A stretch of DNA of 64,000 nt from Prorocentrum cordatum (taxonomy: Eukaryota; Sar; Dinophyceae; Prorocentrales; Prorocentraceae), in NCBI GenBank assembly GCA_963575745.1, contig CAUYUJ010020762.1, positions 84,001-148,000 on the forward strand, given 5' to 3'. The notes beneath the pieces are model-generated. The model was given only the letters and a program-made list of their open reading frames with translations. It ran no database searches and was not told the DNA's origin. Shown in pieces: positions 40,766 through 52,480 of this stretch. The translations under genes and the position numbers were made by a program. Positions within the stretch are counted from its first letter, which is position 1. Each line of letters starts with the position of its first letter.

Positions 40766-40918
40766 CTCCTTTTACTCCTCCTCCCTTTTCCTCCTCTCAT
40801 CCTCCTAATCCTCCTCCTCCTCCTTGTCCTCTCCTCTCTTTTCTCCTCCTCCTCCTCCTCCTCCTCCTCCTCCTCCTCCTCCTGTCCCCACAACTCCTCC
40901 TCTTGCCGTTCCTGCTGC

Positions 40919-40950
<32 letters not shown>

Positions 40951-40967
40951 TTGCTGCTGCTGCTGTC
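40766..40967. repeat. (TCC)n then (CTG)n array
   Basis: (TCC)n at 40766-40890 and (CTG)n at 40911-40967, a distinct trinucleotide. Confidence 0.95.
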
Positions 40968-41515
40968 GGCACGATCCTACCGCACTGGTTGGCGTTCGGT
41001 TATCAACCCTGGACTCGTGAGGTGGCGACATACGAACCCTGCCCCCACCAAGCATCGATTCTCCCGAGTCGATGGGAGGGGGGTAGGGCTCGGATTCCGC
41101 AGTGTGTTCGACGAATTCTGTCCCTTCCCCAGCCTGCCATCGAGTTGCCTGAGTCGTTGATCGACGAGTGTAGGGCTAGGATGTCGCCGCCGATCTGGCA
41201 TCCACGGACCGCTCTCGACGAGGAGCAGCCGACGGAGACCACCCTGGGCGCCGAAGGCTTCCGCACAGAAATTCGAGAACATCCACCAGCCAATCGGAGA
41301 AGCTGCCTCTGGACCGCAGGGCTCCCCCGAAACGAGCTGTTCCGCCTGCGGCGCTCTTGTCCAACCCCTGGGACCCGTGGAGGACCCCAGGCCCGAGCAC
41401 TGCGAGAATACTCGGTATCGCTTCTCTGAATGGGGCACTAGTCGTCGCCGCCCCCCACCCTTGGATCCGCTGGGGGGATGGGGCACGTGCTGTCGGAACG
41501 TGTGGAGGGGGGGTT
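40968..41515. other. Unassigned mixed-composition DNA
   Basis: A plus-strand frame runs to 41429 with balanced amino-acid composition (LAFGYQPWTREVATYEPCPH near its start) but no domain I recognise, and a minus frame is equally open. Coding status is undetermined. Confidence 0.3.
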
Positions 41516-41519
41516 GGAC

Positions 41520-41700
41520 AAGCAGGAGGAGGAGGAGGACGAGGAGGACGAGGAGGAGGAGGAGGAGGAGGAGGAGGAGGAGGAGGAGGGGGTGAGCTGT
41601 GCCCGTGCTTTAGTGCGTTCTGCTCGGCTTGACCTGAAATCCTGATGCTGAGAAGGAGGAGGAGGAGGAAGAGGTGGAGGAAGAGGGGGGAGACGGGTAA
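41520..41700. repeat. (GGA)n arrays
   Basis: GGACGAGGAGGA at 41520-41590 and a second GGA block at 41650-41700. Confidence 0.93.
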
Positions 41701-42278
41701 GCTACGTCGGAAGGTTAGTCGCCCACTTCTCGATGAATATCCCACCCAGAGTTTGCCTCACGGCGACGTCGGCAAGACACGAACCCAAACATCCGACGAT
41801 GCGATGGCTTCTTAATCCGCAATCCCAAATTGGCGGTGGACAAACCTCCCTTTAAGTGAAAACGACCTAGGACCGAAACCGACGGACCTGGACCCGCAGA
41901 AATGACGGCCGCGACGCCCTCTCGCGAACCGAAAACGGCCACTTCCTCAATCGACGGGTCAGGGTAGGAGGTCTATCGACCTCCGACCCAGGGGCTCGAC
42001 CACTTCTCCGAGGGGATGCCCACCGCCCCGGACTCCTCCCTGACAATCCCCGGCCCGGGGGCCCCAGGCTGCTGGTGGACGGTTGACCAATGAGCGGCGC
42101 CGCGAGTCGCGGAAGGGAGCGCAGATCGCGCGAGCACAGGGGCGCAGCCAGTCGCCAGCATCCTCGACCACATCGCGGCCTGGGTCTTCGGACGGGTCGA
42201 CCTCGGCGTCGTCCAGGCCACGTGGGCGAGCTGGAAGTGCCCCTCCGCGGGGCAGTGGGTCTGGCTGCAGGGCCAGCG
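41701..42278. other. Unassigned GC-rich DNA
   Basis: No tandem structure and no recognised domain. Just right of the hairpin (42355-42460), a plus frame reads VSEACAEALSAAANSLEGTR, which has the look of an armadillo/HEAT helix; on its own it is too weak to call. Confidence 0.35.
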
Positions 42279-42335
42279 CCAGCAGCACGCACGACATCAT
42301 GTCGTCGTGCGTGCTGCTGGACATGTCACATGTCC
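42279..42335. repeat. Nested perfect hairpins
   Basis: CCAGCAGCACGCACGAC (42279-42295) pairs exactly with 42304-42320 around an 8-nt loop. The next 17 nt, GGACATGTCACATGTCC (42319-42335), are a perfect odd palindrome sharing two bases. CCAGCAG then appears again, so the left arm also has a second partner. 42336-42625 is unassigned. Confidence 0.95.
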
Positions 42336-42625
42336 AGCAGCGACGCGGTTGGCCATGGCACTGTTTCCGAGGCGTGCGCAGAGGCCCTTTCCGCAGCAGC
42401 CAACTCACTGGAAGGCACCCGCTCCTGCATCGGAGCACAGGGGCGCAGGGAGCTCGTTGGACGTAAGCGGGACGAGATTGGACAGCGACCGGTCGACTTG
42501 TTGAGCCACGTCCGCCCGCGCGAGAGGGCCTCTGCGTCAGCCCACTGCGGCTCAGGTGGAGCTCTCCCCGCGCGGTACGGCCACTGCCGACGCGAGAGAG
42601 TGCTTGGTTTTCCCGGCTGGCCGTA

Positions 42626-44615
42626 CTAGTACGCCGAAGTACGCCTACTAGTACGACCCGGCAAGTCGTACTAGTACGCCGAAGTACGCCTACTAGTACG
42701 CCCCGGCGGGTCGTACTAGTACGACTAAGTACGCCTATTAGTACGACCCGCTGCGGTCGGGAGGCGTACTCGTAGGGCCGAAGTACGCCTACTAGTACGA
42801 CCCGGCGGGTCGTACTACTACGGCTAAGTACGCCTACTAGTACGACCCGCTGCGGTCGGGAGGCGTACTCGTAGGGCCGAAGTACGCCTACTAGTACGCC
42901 CCGGCGGGTCGTACTACTACGGCTAAGTACGCCTACTAGTACGACCCGCTGCGGTCGGGAGGCGTACTCGTAGGGCCGAAGTACGCCTACTAGTACGACC
43001 CGGCGGGTCGTACTAGTACGGCTAAGTACGCCTATTAGTACGACCCGCTGCGGTCGGGAGGCGTACTCGTAGAGCCGAAGTACGCCTACTAGTACGACTC
43101 CGCGGGTCGTACTAGTACGGCTAAGTACGCCTACTAGTACGACCCGCTGCGGTCGGGAGGCGTACTCGTAGGGCCGAAGTACGCCTACTAGTACGCCCCG
43201 GCGGGTCGTACTACTACGGCTAAGTACGCCTACTAGTACGACCCGCTGCGGTCGGGAGGCGAAAACCCGTATGCCGAAGTCCCGCCTACTAGTACGATCC
43301 GGGAAGCACGGCTGAGTCGTTAAGTACGCCTACTAGGTACGACCCGCGGCTGGTCGGGAGGCGGTACTCGTAGGGCGAAGTACGCCTACTAGTTACGACC
43401 GCGGGTCTTACTAGTACGGGCTAAAGTACGCTACTAGTACGACCGGCGGGTCGTATAGTACGGACAAGTACGCCTACTAGTACAGATCGGCGGCGGTCGG
43501 GAGGCGTACTCTTAGGCCGAAGTACGCCTAATAGTACGACTCGCGGGTCGTACTTACTGCGGCTACAAGTACGCCTACTAGGGCTATTATTGTTTACACC
43601 AGCGTACTCGTAGGGCCGAAAGTACGCCTCTAGTACGCCCCGGCGGGTCGTACTACTCCGGCTAAGTACGCCTACTAGTACGACCCGCTGCGGTCGGGAG
43701 GCGAACACGTAGGGCCGAAGTACGCCTACTAGTACGACTCCGCGGGTCGTACTAGTACGGCTAAGTACGCCTACTAGTACGACCCGCTGCGGTCGGGAGG
43801 CGTACTCGTAGGGCCGAAGTACGCCTACTAGCACGACTCCGCGGGTCGTACTAGTACGGCTAAGTACGCCTACTAGTACGACCCGCGGCGGTCGGGAGGC
43901 GAACCCGTAGGGCCGAAGTACGCCTACTAAAACGACTCCGCGGGTCGTACTAGTACGGCTAAGTACGCCTACTAGTACGACCCGCGGCGGTCGGGAGGCG
44001 AACCCGTAGGGCCGAAGTACGCCTACTAGTACGACTCCGCGGGTCGTACTAGTACGGCTAAGTACGCCTACTAGTACGACCCGCTGCGGTCGGGAGGCGT
44101 ACTCGTAGGGCCGAAGTACGCCTACTAGTACGCCCCGTCGGGTAGTAATACTACGCTAAGTACGCCACTAGTTACGACCCGCCATGCGGTCGGGAGGCTG
44201 CGTACTAGTACGCCGAAGTACGCCTACTAGTACGACCCGCGGCGCCCGGGAGGCGTACTCGTAGGGCCGAAGTACGCCTACTAGTACGACCCGGCGGGTC
44301 GTACTAGTACGCCGAAGTACGCCTACTAGTACGACCCGCGCGCTGGGAGGCGTACTCGTAGGGCCGAAGTACGCCTACTAGTACGACTCCGCGGGTCGTA
44401 CTAGTACGGCTAAGTACGCCTACTAGTACGACCCGCTGCGGTCGGGAGGCGAACCCGTAGGGCCGAAGTACGCCTACTAGTACGACTCCGCGGGTCGTAC
44501 TAGTACGGCTAAGTACGCCTACTAGTACGACCCGCGGCGCTCGGGAGGCGAACCCGTAGGGCCAAAGTACGCCTACTAGTACGACTCCGCGGGTTGTACT
44601 AGTACGGCTAAGCAG
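42626..44615. repeat. 99-bp CTAGTAC satellite
   Basis: About 20 copies with an exact 99-bp period in the clean part (GGTCGGGAGGCG at 42755, 42854, 42953 and 43052). Each has two GTACGCCTACTAGTACG segments, a CGGGTCGTACTAGTACGG palindromic segment and GGCGTACTCGTAGGGCCG. 43260-43620 is more degraded. Many CGTACTAGTACG 12-mers are perfect palindromes. Confidence 0.97.
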
Positions 44616-46998
44616 GCCAAAGTAGCCCTACTAGTACGCCCCCGCCAACCCCCCGGGGCCGTACTAGTAGGCCAAAGTAGCCCTTCTAGTAGCCCTCGCC
44701 GGAGCGGACTTTCGAGCATGTCTCGAGCGGGGTGCCTCTCCGCCGGACGTACTAGTAGGCCAAAGTAGCCCTACTAGTACCCCCCCGCCAGCCCCTCGGG
44801 GCCGTACTAGTAGACCAAAGTAGCCCTACTAGTAGCCACGGCGGGGCGGACTTTCGAGGAAGTCTCGAGCGGAGACCCTCTCCGCCGATCGAACTAGTAC
44901 GCCAAAGTAGCCCTACTAGTACGCCCCTGCCAGGCCCCAGGGGACCCGCGCTAGTAGGGCTACTTCGTGCCTGCGCCTCGCCGGAGCGGACATTCAAGGA
45001 TGTCTCGAGCGGGAGCCCTCTCCGCCGGTCGTACCAGTAGGCCAAAGTAGCCCTACTAGTACGCCTCCGCCAGCCCCCCGGTGCCCGTACTAGTAGGCGA
45101 AAGTAGCCCTACTAGTAGGCCCGCCGGGACGGACTTTCGAGCATGTCTCGAGCGGGGTGCCTCTCCGCCGGTCCTACTAATAACCAAAAGTAGCCCTATT
45201 AGCACGCCCCCGCCAGCCGGTCGTACTAGTAGGCCAAAGTAACCCTACTAGTACGCCCCCGGCAGCCCCCCGGGGCCCGTACTAGTAGGCTCAAGTAGCC
45301 CTACTACTAGCCCCGGCGGGGCGGACATTCGAGGATGTCTCGAGCGGTGAACCTCTCCGCCGGTCGTACTAGTAGGCCAAAGTAGCCCTACTAGTACGCC
45401 CCCGCCAACCCCGGGACCGTACTACTAGGCCAAAGTAGCTCTACTAGTAGCCCCGGCGGGGCGGACATTCGAGGATGTCTCGAGCGGAGAGCCTCTCCGC
45501 CGGTCGTACTAGTAGGCCAAAGTAGCTCTACTAGTACGCCCCCGCCAGCCCTCCGGGGCCGTACTAGTAGGCCAAAGTAGCCCTACTAGTAGCCCTGCCG
45601 GGGCGGAATTTCGAGGATGTCTCGAGCGGGGCGCTTCTCCGCCGGTCGTACTGGTAGGCCAAAGCAGCCCCACTAGTACGCCCCCGCCGGCCCCCCGGAG
45701 CCGTACTAGTAGGCCAAAGCCCTACTAGTAGCCCCGGCGGGGCGGACATTCGAGGATGTCTCGAGCGGGGAGCCTCTCCGCCGGTCGTACTAGTAGGCCA
45801 AAGTAGCCCTACTAGTCGTACGCCCCCGCCAGCCCCCCGGGGCCGTACTAGTAGGCCAAAGTAGCCCTACTAGTAGCCCCGCCGGGGCGGACTTTCGAGG
45901 ATGTCTCGAGCGGGAAGCCTCTCCGCCGGTCGTACCAGTAGGCCAAAGTAGCCCTACTAGTACGCCCACGCCGGCCCCCCGGAACCGTATTAGTAGGCCA
46001 AAGTAGCCCTACTAGTAGCCCCGGCGGGGCGGACATTCGAGGATGTCTCGAGCGGGGAGCCTCTCCGCTTGTCGTACTAGTAGGCCAAAGTAGCCCTACT
46101 AGTACGCCCCCGCCAGCCCCCCGGGGCCGTACTACTAGGCCAAAGTAGCCCTACTAGTAGCCCCGCCGGAGCGGACTTTCGAGGATGTCTCGAGCGGGGG
46201 GCCTCTCCGCCGGTCGTACCAGTAGGCCAAAGTAGCCCTACTAGTACGCCCCCGCCAGCCCCCCGGGGCCTGTACTAGTACGCCAAAGTAGCCCTACTAA
46301 TAGCCCCGGCGGGGCGGACTTTCGAGGATGTCTCGAGCGGGGAGCCTCTCCGCCGGTCGTACTAGTACGCCAAAGTAGCCCTACTAGTACGCCCCCGCCA
46401 GGCCCCCGGGGCCCGCACTAGTAGGCCAAAGCAGCCCTACTAGTAGCCCCGCCGGGGCGGACTTTCGAGGATGTCTCGAGCGGGGGGCCTCTCCGCCGGT
46501 CGTACTAGTAGGCCAAAGTAGCTCTACTAGTACGCCCACGCCAGCCCCCCGGGGCCCGTACTAGTAGGCCAAAGTAGCCCTACTAGTAGCCCCGGCGGGG
46601 CGGACTTTCGAGGATGTCTCGAGCGGGGGGCCTCTCCGCCGGTCGTACTAGTAGGCCAAAGTAGCCCTACTAGTACGCCCCCGCCAGCCCCCCGGAGCCC
46701 GTACTAGTAGGGCTACTTCGACCCTACTAGTAGCCCCGCCGGGGGGGACTTTCGAGCATGTCTCGAGCGGCAGCCCCCTCCGCCGGTCGTACTAGTAGGC
46801 CAAAGTAGCCCTACTAGTACGCCCCCGCCAGCTCTCCTGGGCCGTACGAGTACGCCAGAGTAGCCCTACTAGTAGCCCCGCCGGGGCGGACATTCGAGGA
46901 TGTCTCGAGCGGGGGGCCTCTCCGCCGGTCGTACTAGTAGGCCAAAGTAGCCCTACTAGTACGCCCCCGCCAGCCCCCCGGGGCCCGTACTAGTAGGC
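44616..46998. repeat. ~143-bp satellite with GAGGATGTCTCGAGCG box
   Basis: About 16 copies of 137-146 bp (one interval near 190). Each has GTACTAGTAGGCCAAAGTAG, CCCTACTAGTACGCCCCCG, a GGGGCGGACTTTCGAGGATG stretch continuing TCTCGAGCGG, and CCTCTCCGCCGGTCGTAC. It joins the 99-bp satellite directly and shares its CTACTAGTACGCC word. The GAGGATGTCTCGAGCG box is the motif of the 2-5 kb repeat field. Confidence 0.97.
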
Positions 46999-47408
46999 GC
47001 CCCATTGCCGTGATACCAGCGTGCGCAAGATAAATAATCAGAGCCTCAATGCACCTACGAATGAGAAAGAACCCTGCTTCCCGAACGCCTGATACCTTCC
47101 GCCTCCAGCCGCCCCATCCTTACTCATCGTGCCTTTCCCTAGTCCCTCATACCCTCTCCTACTCCTCTTACCTCTTCCTGCCTCCTGGGCTCTCGCCCTC
47201 TCGTTCATCCTCGCTTGCCGAGGCGACCGAAACACCGCACATGAGCAAAGCCATCCTCTCTCCTCCTTCCCTCCTCCTTCGAACTCTTCTCCTCCCCCCT
47301 TCCCTGTGGTTACCCTCCGTGCGGTGCAGCACAAGCGTCGTAGCTCTGAGGGCGCAGAAGGTCCACAGAGACCCCTGCTCGGATTAGAACTCGCCGGAGC
47401 GACTCCTA
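46999..47408. other. Unassigned spacer between satellites
   Basis: About 400 bp of non-repetitive, C/T-rich DNA. Frames of 112-128 codons are open on both strands without recognised domains. Confidence 0.4.
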
Positions 47409-48892
47409 TGGGAGGGAATTCCACTGGGAATTCGGAGAGACTAAAAGAACTGACAGAAACTAAAAGGGACTAAAAGGAACTAAAAGGGACTCAAAGGGAC
47501 TGAAGAGCTTCAAGGCTGCAATCGTACAGAAGGGACGGAAAGGACTGAAAGGGACTAAAGGGTCTCAAGGGGCTAAAAGGGACTAAAAGGGACTCAAAGG
47601 GACTGAAGAGCTTAAAGGCCGCAATCGTACAGAAGGGACGGAAAGGACTGAAAGGCACTAAAAGGGTCTCAAGGGACTAAAGGGACTAAAAGGGACTAAA
47701 GGGACTAAAAGGGACTAAAAGGGACTCAAAGGGACTAGAAGGGACTAAGAGAGACCAAAAGGGAACACATGGCACGAAAGAGACTGAAAGCAGCTAAAAG
47801 GCGACAATCGTACTGAAGAGACGGAGGGGAACTGAAAGGGACTAAAAGGGACTAACAGAGACCAAAGGGACTGATAGAACCAAAGGGAACTAAAAGAGAG
47901 TAAAAACAAAAGTAAAAGAGACAAAAAGACACCGGAGGGCGTCAAAGGAGCTAAAACGCTACCATTATACTGAACGGACGGAAAGGGACTGAAAAAGACG
48001 AAAAGCGACAAAAAGGGACTAAATGGACTACAAAATACTAAAAGGGACTAAAAGGGACTAACAGGCACTATAAGACTTGAAAGGAGCTTAAAGGCTACAA
48101 TCCTACTGAAGGGACGGAAAGGGACTCAAAGGTACGAAAAGAGACTAAAGGGATAACAAGAAACTCAAAGGGACTAAGAGGGACCAAAAGGGATTACATG
48201 GTACGAAAGAGACTGAAAGGAGCTACAAGGCGACAATCGTACTGAAGAGACGGAAGGAGACTGAAAGGGACTACAAGGGACCAAGAAAGACTAAGGGGAC
48301 GAAGCGAACCAAAAGGAACTAAAAGGGACTAACAAGAAAGTAAAAGGGACAAAAAGACACCGAAGGCCTCAAAGGAGCCAAAAGGCGACCATTATACTGA
48401 AGGGACGGTAAGGGATTGACAGGGACTAGAAGCGACTAAAAGGGACTGAACGAAGTACAAAAGACTACAAGGAGCGAAAAGGGACTACAAGGGACTAAGA
48501 GGCACTACAGGGATTGAAATGAGCTTGAAGGCTACAACCCTGCTGAAAAGACGGAAGGAAACTGAACGGCACTAAAAGGGACTAAAGGGACTAAAAGGGA
48601 GTCAATAAAACTACAAGCGAATAAAAGGAACCAAAAGGGACTACAAGGCACGAAAGAAACTGAAAGGCTACAATCATACTGAAGGAGCGGAAAGGGATTC
48701 AAAGGGACTACAAGGAACTAAAAGGGACTACAGGGACTAAAAGAGACTCAGAGGGACTATAAGAAACTGAAAGGAAGTGAACCGAAGACAACGAACTCGA
48801 AGGCTGCACAAGGGCGAAAGAGACATACGAGAGACTGGAGCAACCTAAAACTATGAAGAAGGGACTGAACCAACAAAAAAAGACTAACGGGA
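47409..48892. repeat. GGGACTAAAA decamer array with higher-order units
   Basis: About 1.5 kb of a 10-bp unit (AAAAGGGACT). A longer phrase containing GGCTGCAATCGTACAGAAGG or its variant GGCGACAATCGTACTGAAG returns about every 100-150 bp (near 47512, 47615, 47797, 48090, 48230, 48660), so the array has a higher-order period. It is purine-rich on one strand and much AT-richer than its neighbours. Confidence 0.95.
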
Positions 48893-48925
48893 ATCAGACC
48901 GACGGAAGACGGAAAGGGATAACAG

Positions 48926-49110
48926 GGCGGCGGCGGCAGCGACGACGACGACGTCCACGCTGACGGCGACGACGACGACGACCGCAGCAGCGCCGAAGCC
49001 GAGGATGGCAGCGGCGGCGGAGCCGGCTACGCCGACGCCGACGACGACGACGACGACGCCGCCGACGACGACGACGACGACGAACGGCGTCGGCGACAGC
49101 GATGGCGACG
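48926..49110. repeat. (GAC)n/(GCG)n trinucleotide array
   Basis: GACGACGACG repeats with GGCGGCGGC segments. Confidence 0.93.
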
Positions 49111-49500
49111 ACGACTTCGGCCGAAATCCGCTCGAAATAAATTCCCGGATCTCTCTCGGGGTCCCTCCCGACGCAGTTGCTTACCCCAGATCGATCTGCA
49201 GCGACCCCGAGACCCGAAAACCGCCCCCGGAGGCCGAAAACGCGGAAAATCTCCCCGATCCCTGAAGATCGAGAATCGAAGTTCGACAGATGGCCACGTC
49301 CTCGATCGCAGTTTTTCAACCCGGCTCGACTTCCAGAGGCCCCGGGAACCGAAGGCGGCCCCCTGGGGCCGAACCCGCCGAGAAACCTCCCCGAGCCCCG
49401 CAATTCGAAAATCAAAATTTTTCAATACGGGGTTCCCGGGGGTCTCCCGAGGTCCCGAAAACTTCCCCAGGTTTTCCGTCCTGAGTCACATTCTAATGAT
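49111..49500. repeat. Diverged ~130-bp tandem repeat
   Basis: Two or three related blocks: CGAGACCCGAAAACCGCCCC ... AAAATCTCCCCGATCCC ... AGATCGAGAATCGAAGTTCG near 49208-49280, and CCCGGGAACCGAAGGCGG ... GAAACCTCCCCGAGCCC ... CAATTCGAAAATCAAAA near 49342-49420. No gene recognised. 49501-49679 is unassigned. Confidence 0.6.
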
Positions 49501-49679
49501 CCTAGGGCCCGTTGAAGGCTTACGAAGGCCGACAATTGCGAAAACCGATGTACTAGACAAATCCGCCGACCCCTTGGGTCTCATCGGCGTGTCAGATGCT
49601 CCCCCTCTCCCCAAACCCTTCCCTGGGGGCCTCGTCTGGTCGATCAGGAGGGGAAGCGCCCGGCCAGCCGGCGCACACG

Positions 49680-49830
49680 CGCCATGAGACAACACAGAGC
49701 TCCACGACGAGCCAAAAAGGCCCCAAGAGGCTCCCGAGCCGGTCCAAGAAGCCCCGAGTCGCCGAAACATCGTTTCAAGACGCCCAGGATGGCCTCCAGA
49801 CGGCCAAAGATGCTTCCAAGACGTGACCCT
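49680..49830 (+). repeat. Interspersed family A, copy at 49.7 kb
   Basis: ACGCGCCATGAGA, CAAAAAGGCCCCAAGAGGC, TCGCCGAAACATCGTTTC and GGCCTCCAGACGGCC match 56185-56335 in order, so these two are recognisable copies of one element within the degenerate A family. Confidence 0.72.
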
Positions 49831-49834
49831 ACGA

Positions 49835-50715
49835 ATACGGCGGCGGTGCGCGGCTCGGGCGTACGAGTGGGGCTGCGTACGGCTACTAGTACGACTGCGA
49901 CGTGCACGGCCGAGCGTACGAGTACGGCTACGTACCGGTACGAGTACGACTGGAGGGGGCGTACGAGTTCGGCGACGTGGGCCTACGAGTACGGCAGCAG
50001 AATGCAAGGACGGCCGTACTAGTACAGCTACGTACGCCTACTAATACGGCGGCGGTGTGCCAGGTCGGGCGTACGAGTACGGCTACGTACGGCTACGAGG
50101 ACGACTGCGACGTGCCCGGCCGAGCGTACGAGTAGGGCCACGTACGCGTACTAATACGACCGGAGCGGGCGTACTAGTACGGCTACGTAGCCCTACTAGT
50201 ACGCCTGCGGCGTGCACGGCCGAGCGTACGAGTACGGCTACGTACGGCTACTAGTACGCCTGTGGCGTGCACGGCCGAGCGTACTAGTACGGCTACGTAG
50301 GCCTACTAGTACGCCTGCGGCGTGCACGGCCGAGCGTACGAGTACGGCTACGTACGGCTACTAGTACGCCTGCGGCATGCACGGCCGAGCGTACGAGTAC
50401 GGCTACGTACGGGTACTAGTACGCCTGCGGCGTGCACGGCCGAGCGTACGAGTACGGCTACGTACGGGTACTAGTACGCCTGCGGCATGCACGGCCGAGC
50501 GTACGAGTACGGCTACGTACGGGTACTAGTACGCCTGCAGCGTGCACGGCCGAGCGTACGAGTACGGCTACGTACGGGTACTAGTACGCCTGCGGCATGC
50601 ACGGCCGAGCGTACGAGTACGGTTACGTACAGCTACTAGTACGCCTGCGGCATGCACGGCCGAGCGTACGAGTACGGCTACGTACGGCTACTAGTACGCC
50701 CCGCGGTCGTACTAG
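49835..50715. repeat. 56-bp CTAGTACG satellite
   Basis: About 14-16 copies of 56 bp: GTGCACGGCCGAGCGTACG, AGTACGGCTACGTACGG and CTACTAGTACGCCTGCGGC. The left part (49835-50210) is more diverged. GTACTAGTACGCC is shared with the 99- and 143-bp satellites. Confidence 0.96.
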
Positions 50716-51060
50716 TAGGACGAAGTAGGCCTACTAGTACGACGACCGGGCAAAGCAAGCCTATTCTGGCCGACGCACCCCAAGGCGGCGGCAGTCGCCT
50801 GCTCAGCCGACGCGGCGGAGGGCGCACTGGCCTTTGACGGCACGCTCCACGCAACGCGCGGGAAATCAGACTGGCATGCCCGATCTGCTGGATTCGAAAT
50901 GGCGACGGGCGCCGACCAGCCTGACCTTTGCAACGCTGGGCCGGTGACCTTCTCTGCGCAGAGCTCCCTAACCTGCTTCGCGCCGTCCGTGGAAAGCCCG
51001 AGCTGCACATGTCGGCAAGGCATCTTGGCCCATGACGAGGAGGAGGAGGAGGAGGAGCAC
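50716..51060. other. Unassigned spacer
   Basis: Non-repetitive DNA with a short GGAGGA run at 51038-51056. A minus-strand frame over 50678-51124 has no recognisable domain. Confidence 0.4.
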
Positions 51061-51179
51061 CAGTGTAAACCCAAGAGGCATCAACCATGTTGAAATAAAC
51101 CCTCCATCCAAGCTCCCTCTTCACAGGCCCTTACAAAAGGTTCATTTTTACTGAGGGAACTGCCTCGTTGGAAGACAAC

Positions 51180-51895
51180 TGTTTGAAGACCCTGAAGCAT
51201 GCCAAAACATTGTTCTCGGGATTCCAACGCCACGGATCAACCTGACTGTTGCGTCTTGACGATCCTGAATCTTGCCAAAATGCCATTCCCGGGATTTGAA
51301 CACCGCGAATCAACATAACTTGTGCACCATGAGCCTGAATCCTTCCAGAACGCCGTTTCTGATACGTTGATCATGGGAATCCGCAGAATTCTTGCAATGT
51401 TTTAGAAACGAATGTGCGCGGAGCTGATGTGAGAGCCACATTTTGAAAAATAACTACCCTCAATTCGTAAAATGTTCGTACGCTTGTATAACGAATGTGC
51501 GCGGCGCTAAGGCGAGAACCACAGATTGAAAACGACTCGCCCTCAATCCATGAAACGCTTGCAATGTTTTAGATGAATGTGCGCGGCGCTAATGCAAGAA
51601 CCAAATTCTGAAAAGGAACCGCCCTCAATCAGTGAAACTCTTGCAAATCGTTCTTACTACACGGCGCGAAGGCGAGAGCGACATATGCCTCCAATATGTG
51701 AAACTCTTGCAATGTCTTAAGACGAATGTGCGCGGCGCAAAGGCGAAAGCCACATGTTGAAAACGACTCGCCCAAAACCTTAGAACTCTTGTCAACTTGT
51801 AAGGCGAATGCGCGCGGCGCTAAGGCGAGAGCCACATTTCGAAAACGATCCGCCATCCATCTGTGAACTGGTTGCCAATGCTTAAGCTTCAGAGT
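51180..51895. repeat. Two adjoining AT-richer tandem repeats (~72 and ~84 bp)
   Basis: GACCCTGAAGCATGCCAAAA-like units start at 51188, 51261 and 51331 (70-73 bp). Then GAATGTGCGCGGCGCTAAGG units start near 51409, 51493, 51575, 51660, 51724 and 51808 (about 84 bp), each with GCGAGAGCCACATTTTGAAA and CTCTTGCAATG. Confidence 0.85.
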
Positions 51896-51989
51896 CATAT
51901 ATGGTGAAAAAGCATCAGGCGAAACGCCAGGCCAGCCCTAAAAACTGGCTTCGGGGTGCGACGGGGAGAAGTGATGCAGAAGGAAAAGA

Positions 51990-52075
51990 AATGGAGGAGG
52001 AGGAGCAGGAGCAGGGGGAGGAAGAGGAGGAGGAGGAGGAGGAGGAGGAGGAGGAGGGGGAGGTGGAGGAGAAGA
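51990..52075. repeat. (GGA)n array
   Basis: GGAGGAGGAGCAGG then pure (GGA)n. 52076-52275 is unassigned. Confidence 0.95.
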
Positions 52076-52275
52076 AGTCGACTCGGACGCCCTTCAACAA
52101 CATCTTGGCCACGTCATTGGCCGCGTAAAAATCGACGGTGCGGCCAGCACTGGCGAGCCAGATGCAGAAAGGTCGGGGACGGCAGCAGTGACAGATTTAG
52201 CCTCTCTCGCGACACCGTGCTCCGCACAACTGCATCGGACTCGCGTTCTAATCAGCTGCAATGATGACCAGGCTG

Positions 52276-52480
52276 ACGAGACAGAGAGTGAGAGAGAGAG
52301 AGAGAAACCAAAAAGAAGAGAGAGAGAGAGAGAGAGAAAAAAAAAAGAGAGAGAGAGAGAGAGAAACAAAAAAGAGAGAGAGAGAGAGAGAGAGTGAAAG
52401 AGAGAGAGAGAGAAAGAAAGAAAAAAAAGAGAGAGAGAGAGAGAGAGGGAGATAGAGAGAAATAGAGAGAGAGAGAGGCG
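52276..52480. repeat. (GA)n microsatellite
   Basis: GAGAGAGAGA with AAAAAAG interruptions. 52481-52929 is unassigned. Confidence 0.97.

Noticed and set aside
40968-41429. Plus-strand ORF of about 150 non-repeat codons
   Set aside because: Balanced composition but no motif, an equally open minus frame, and no start context; left as unassigned.
42626-44615. CRISPR-like array in the 99-bp satellite
   Set aside because: The whole unit repeats with no unique spacers, there are no cas genes, and the context is eukaryotic.
52276-52480. Charged or Ser/Leu-rich ORFs
   Set aside because: They are produced by a (GA)n microsatellite.
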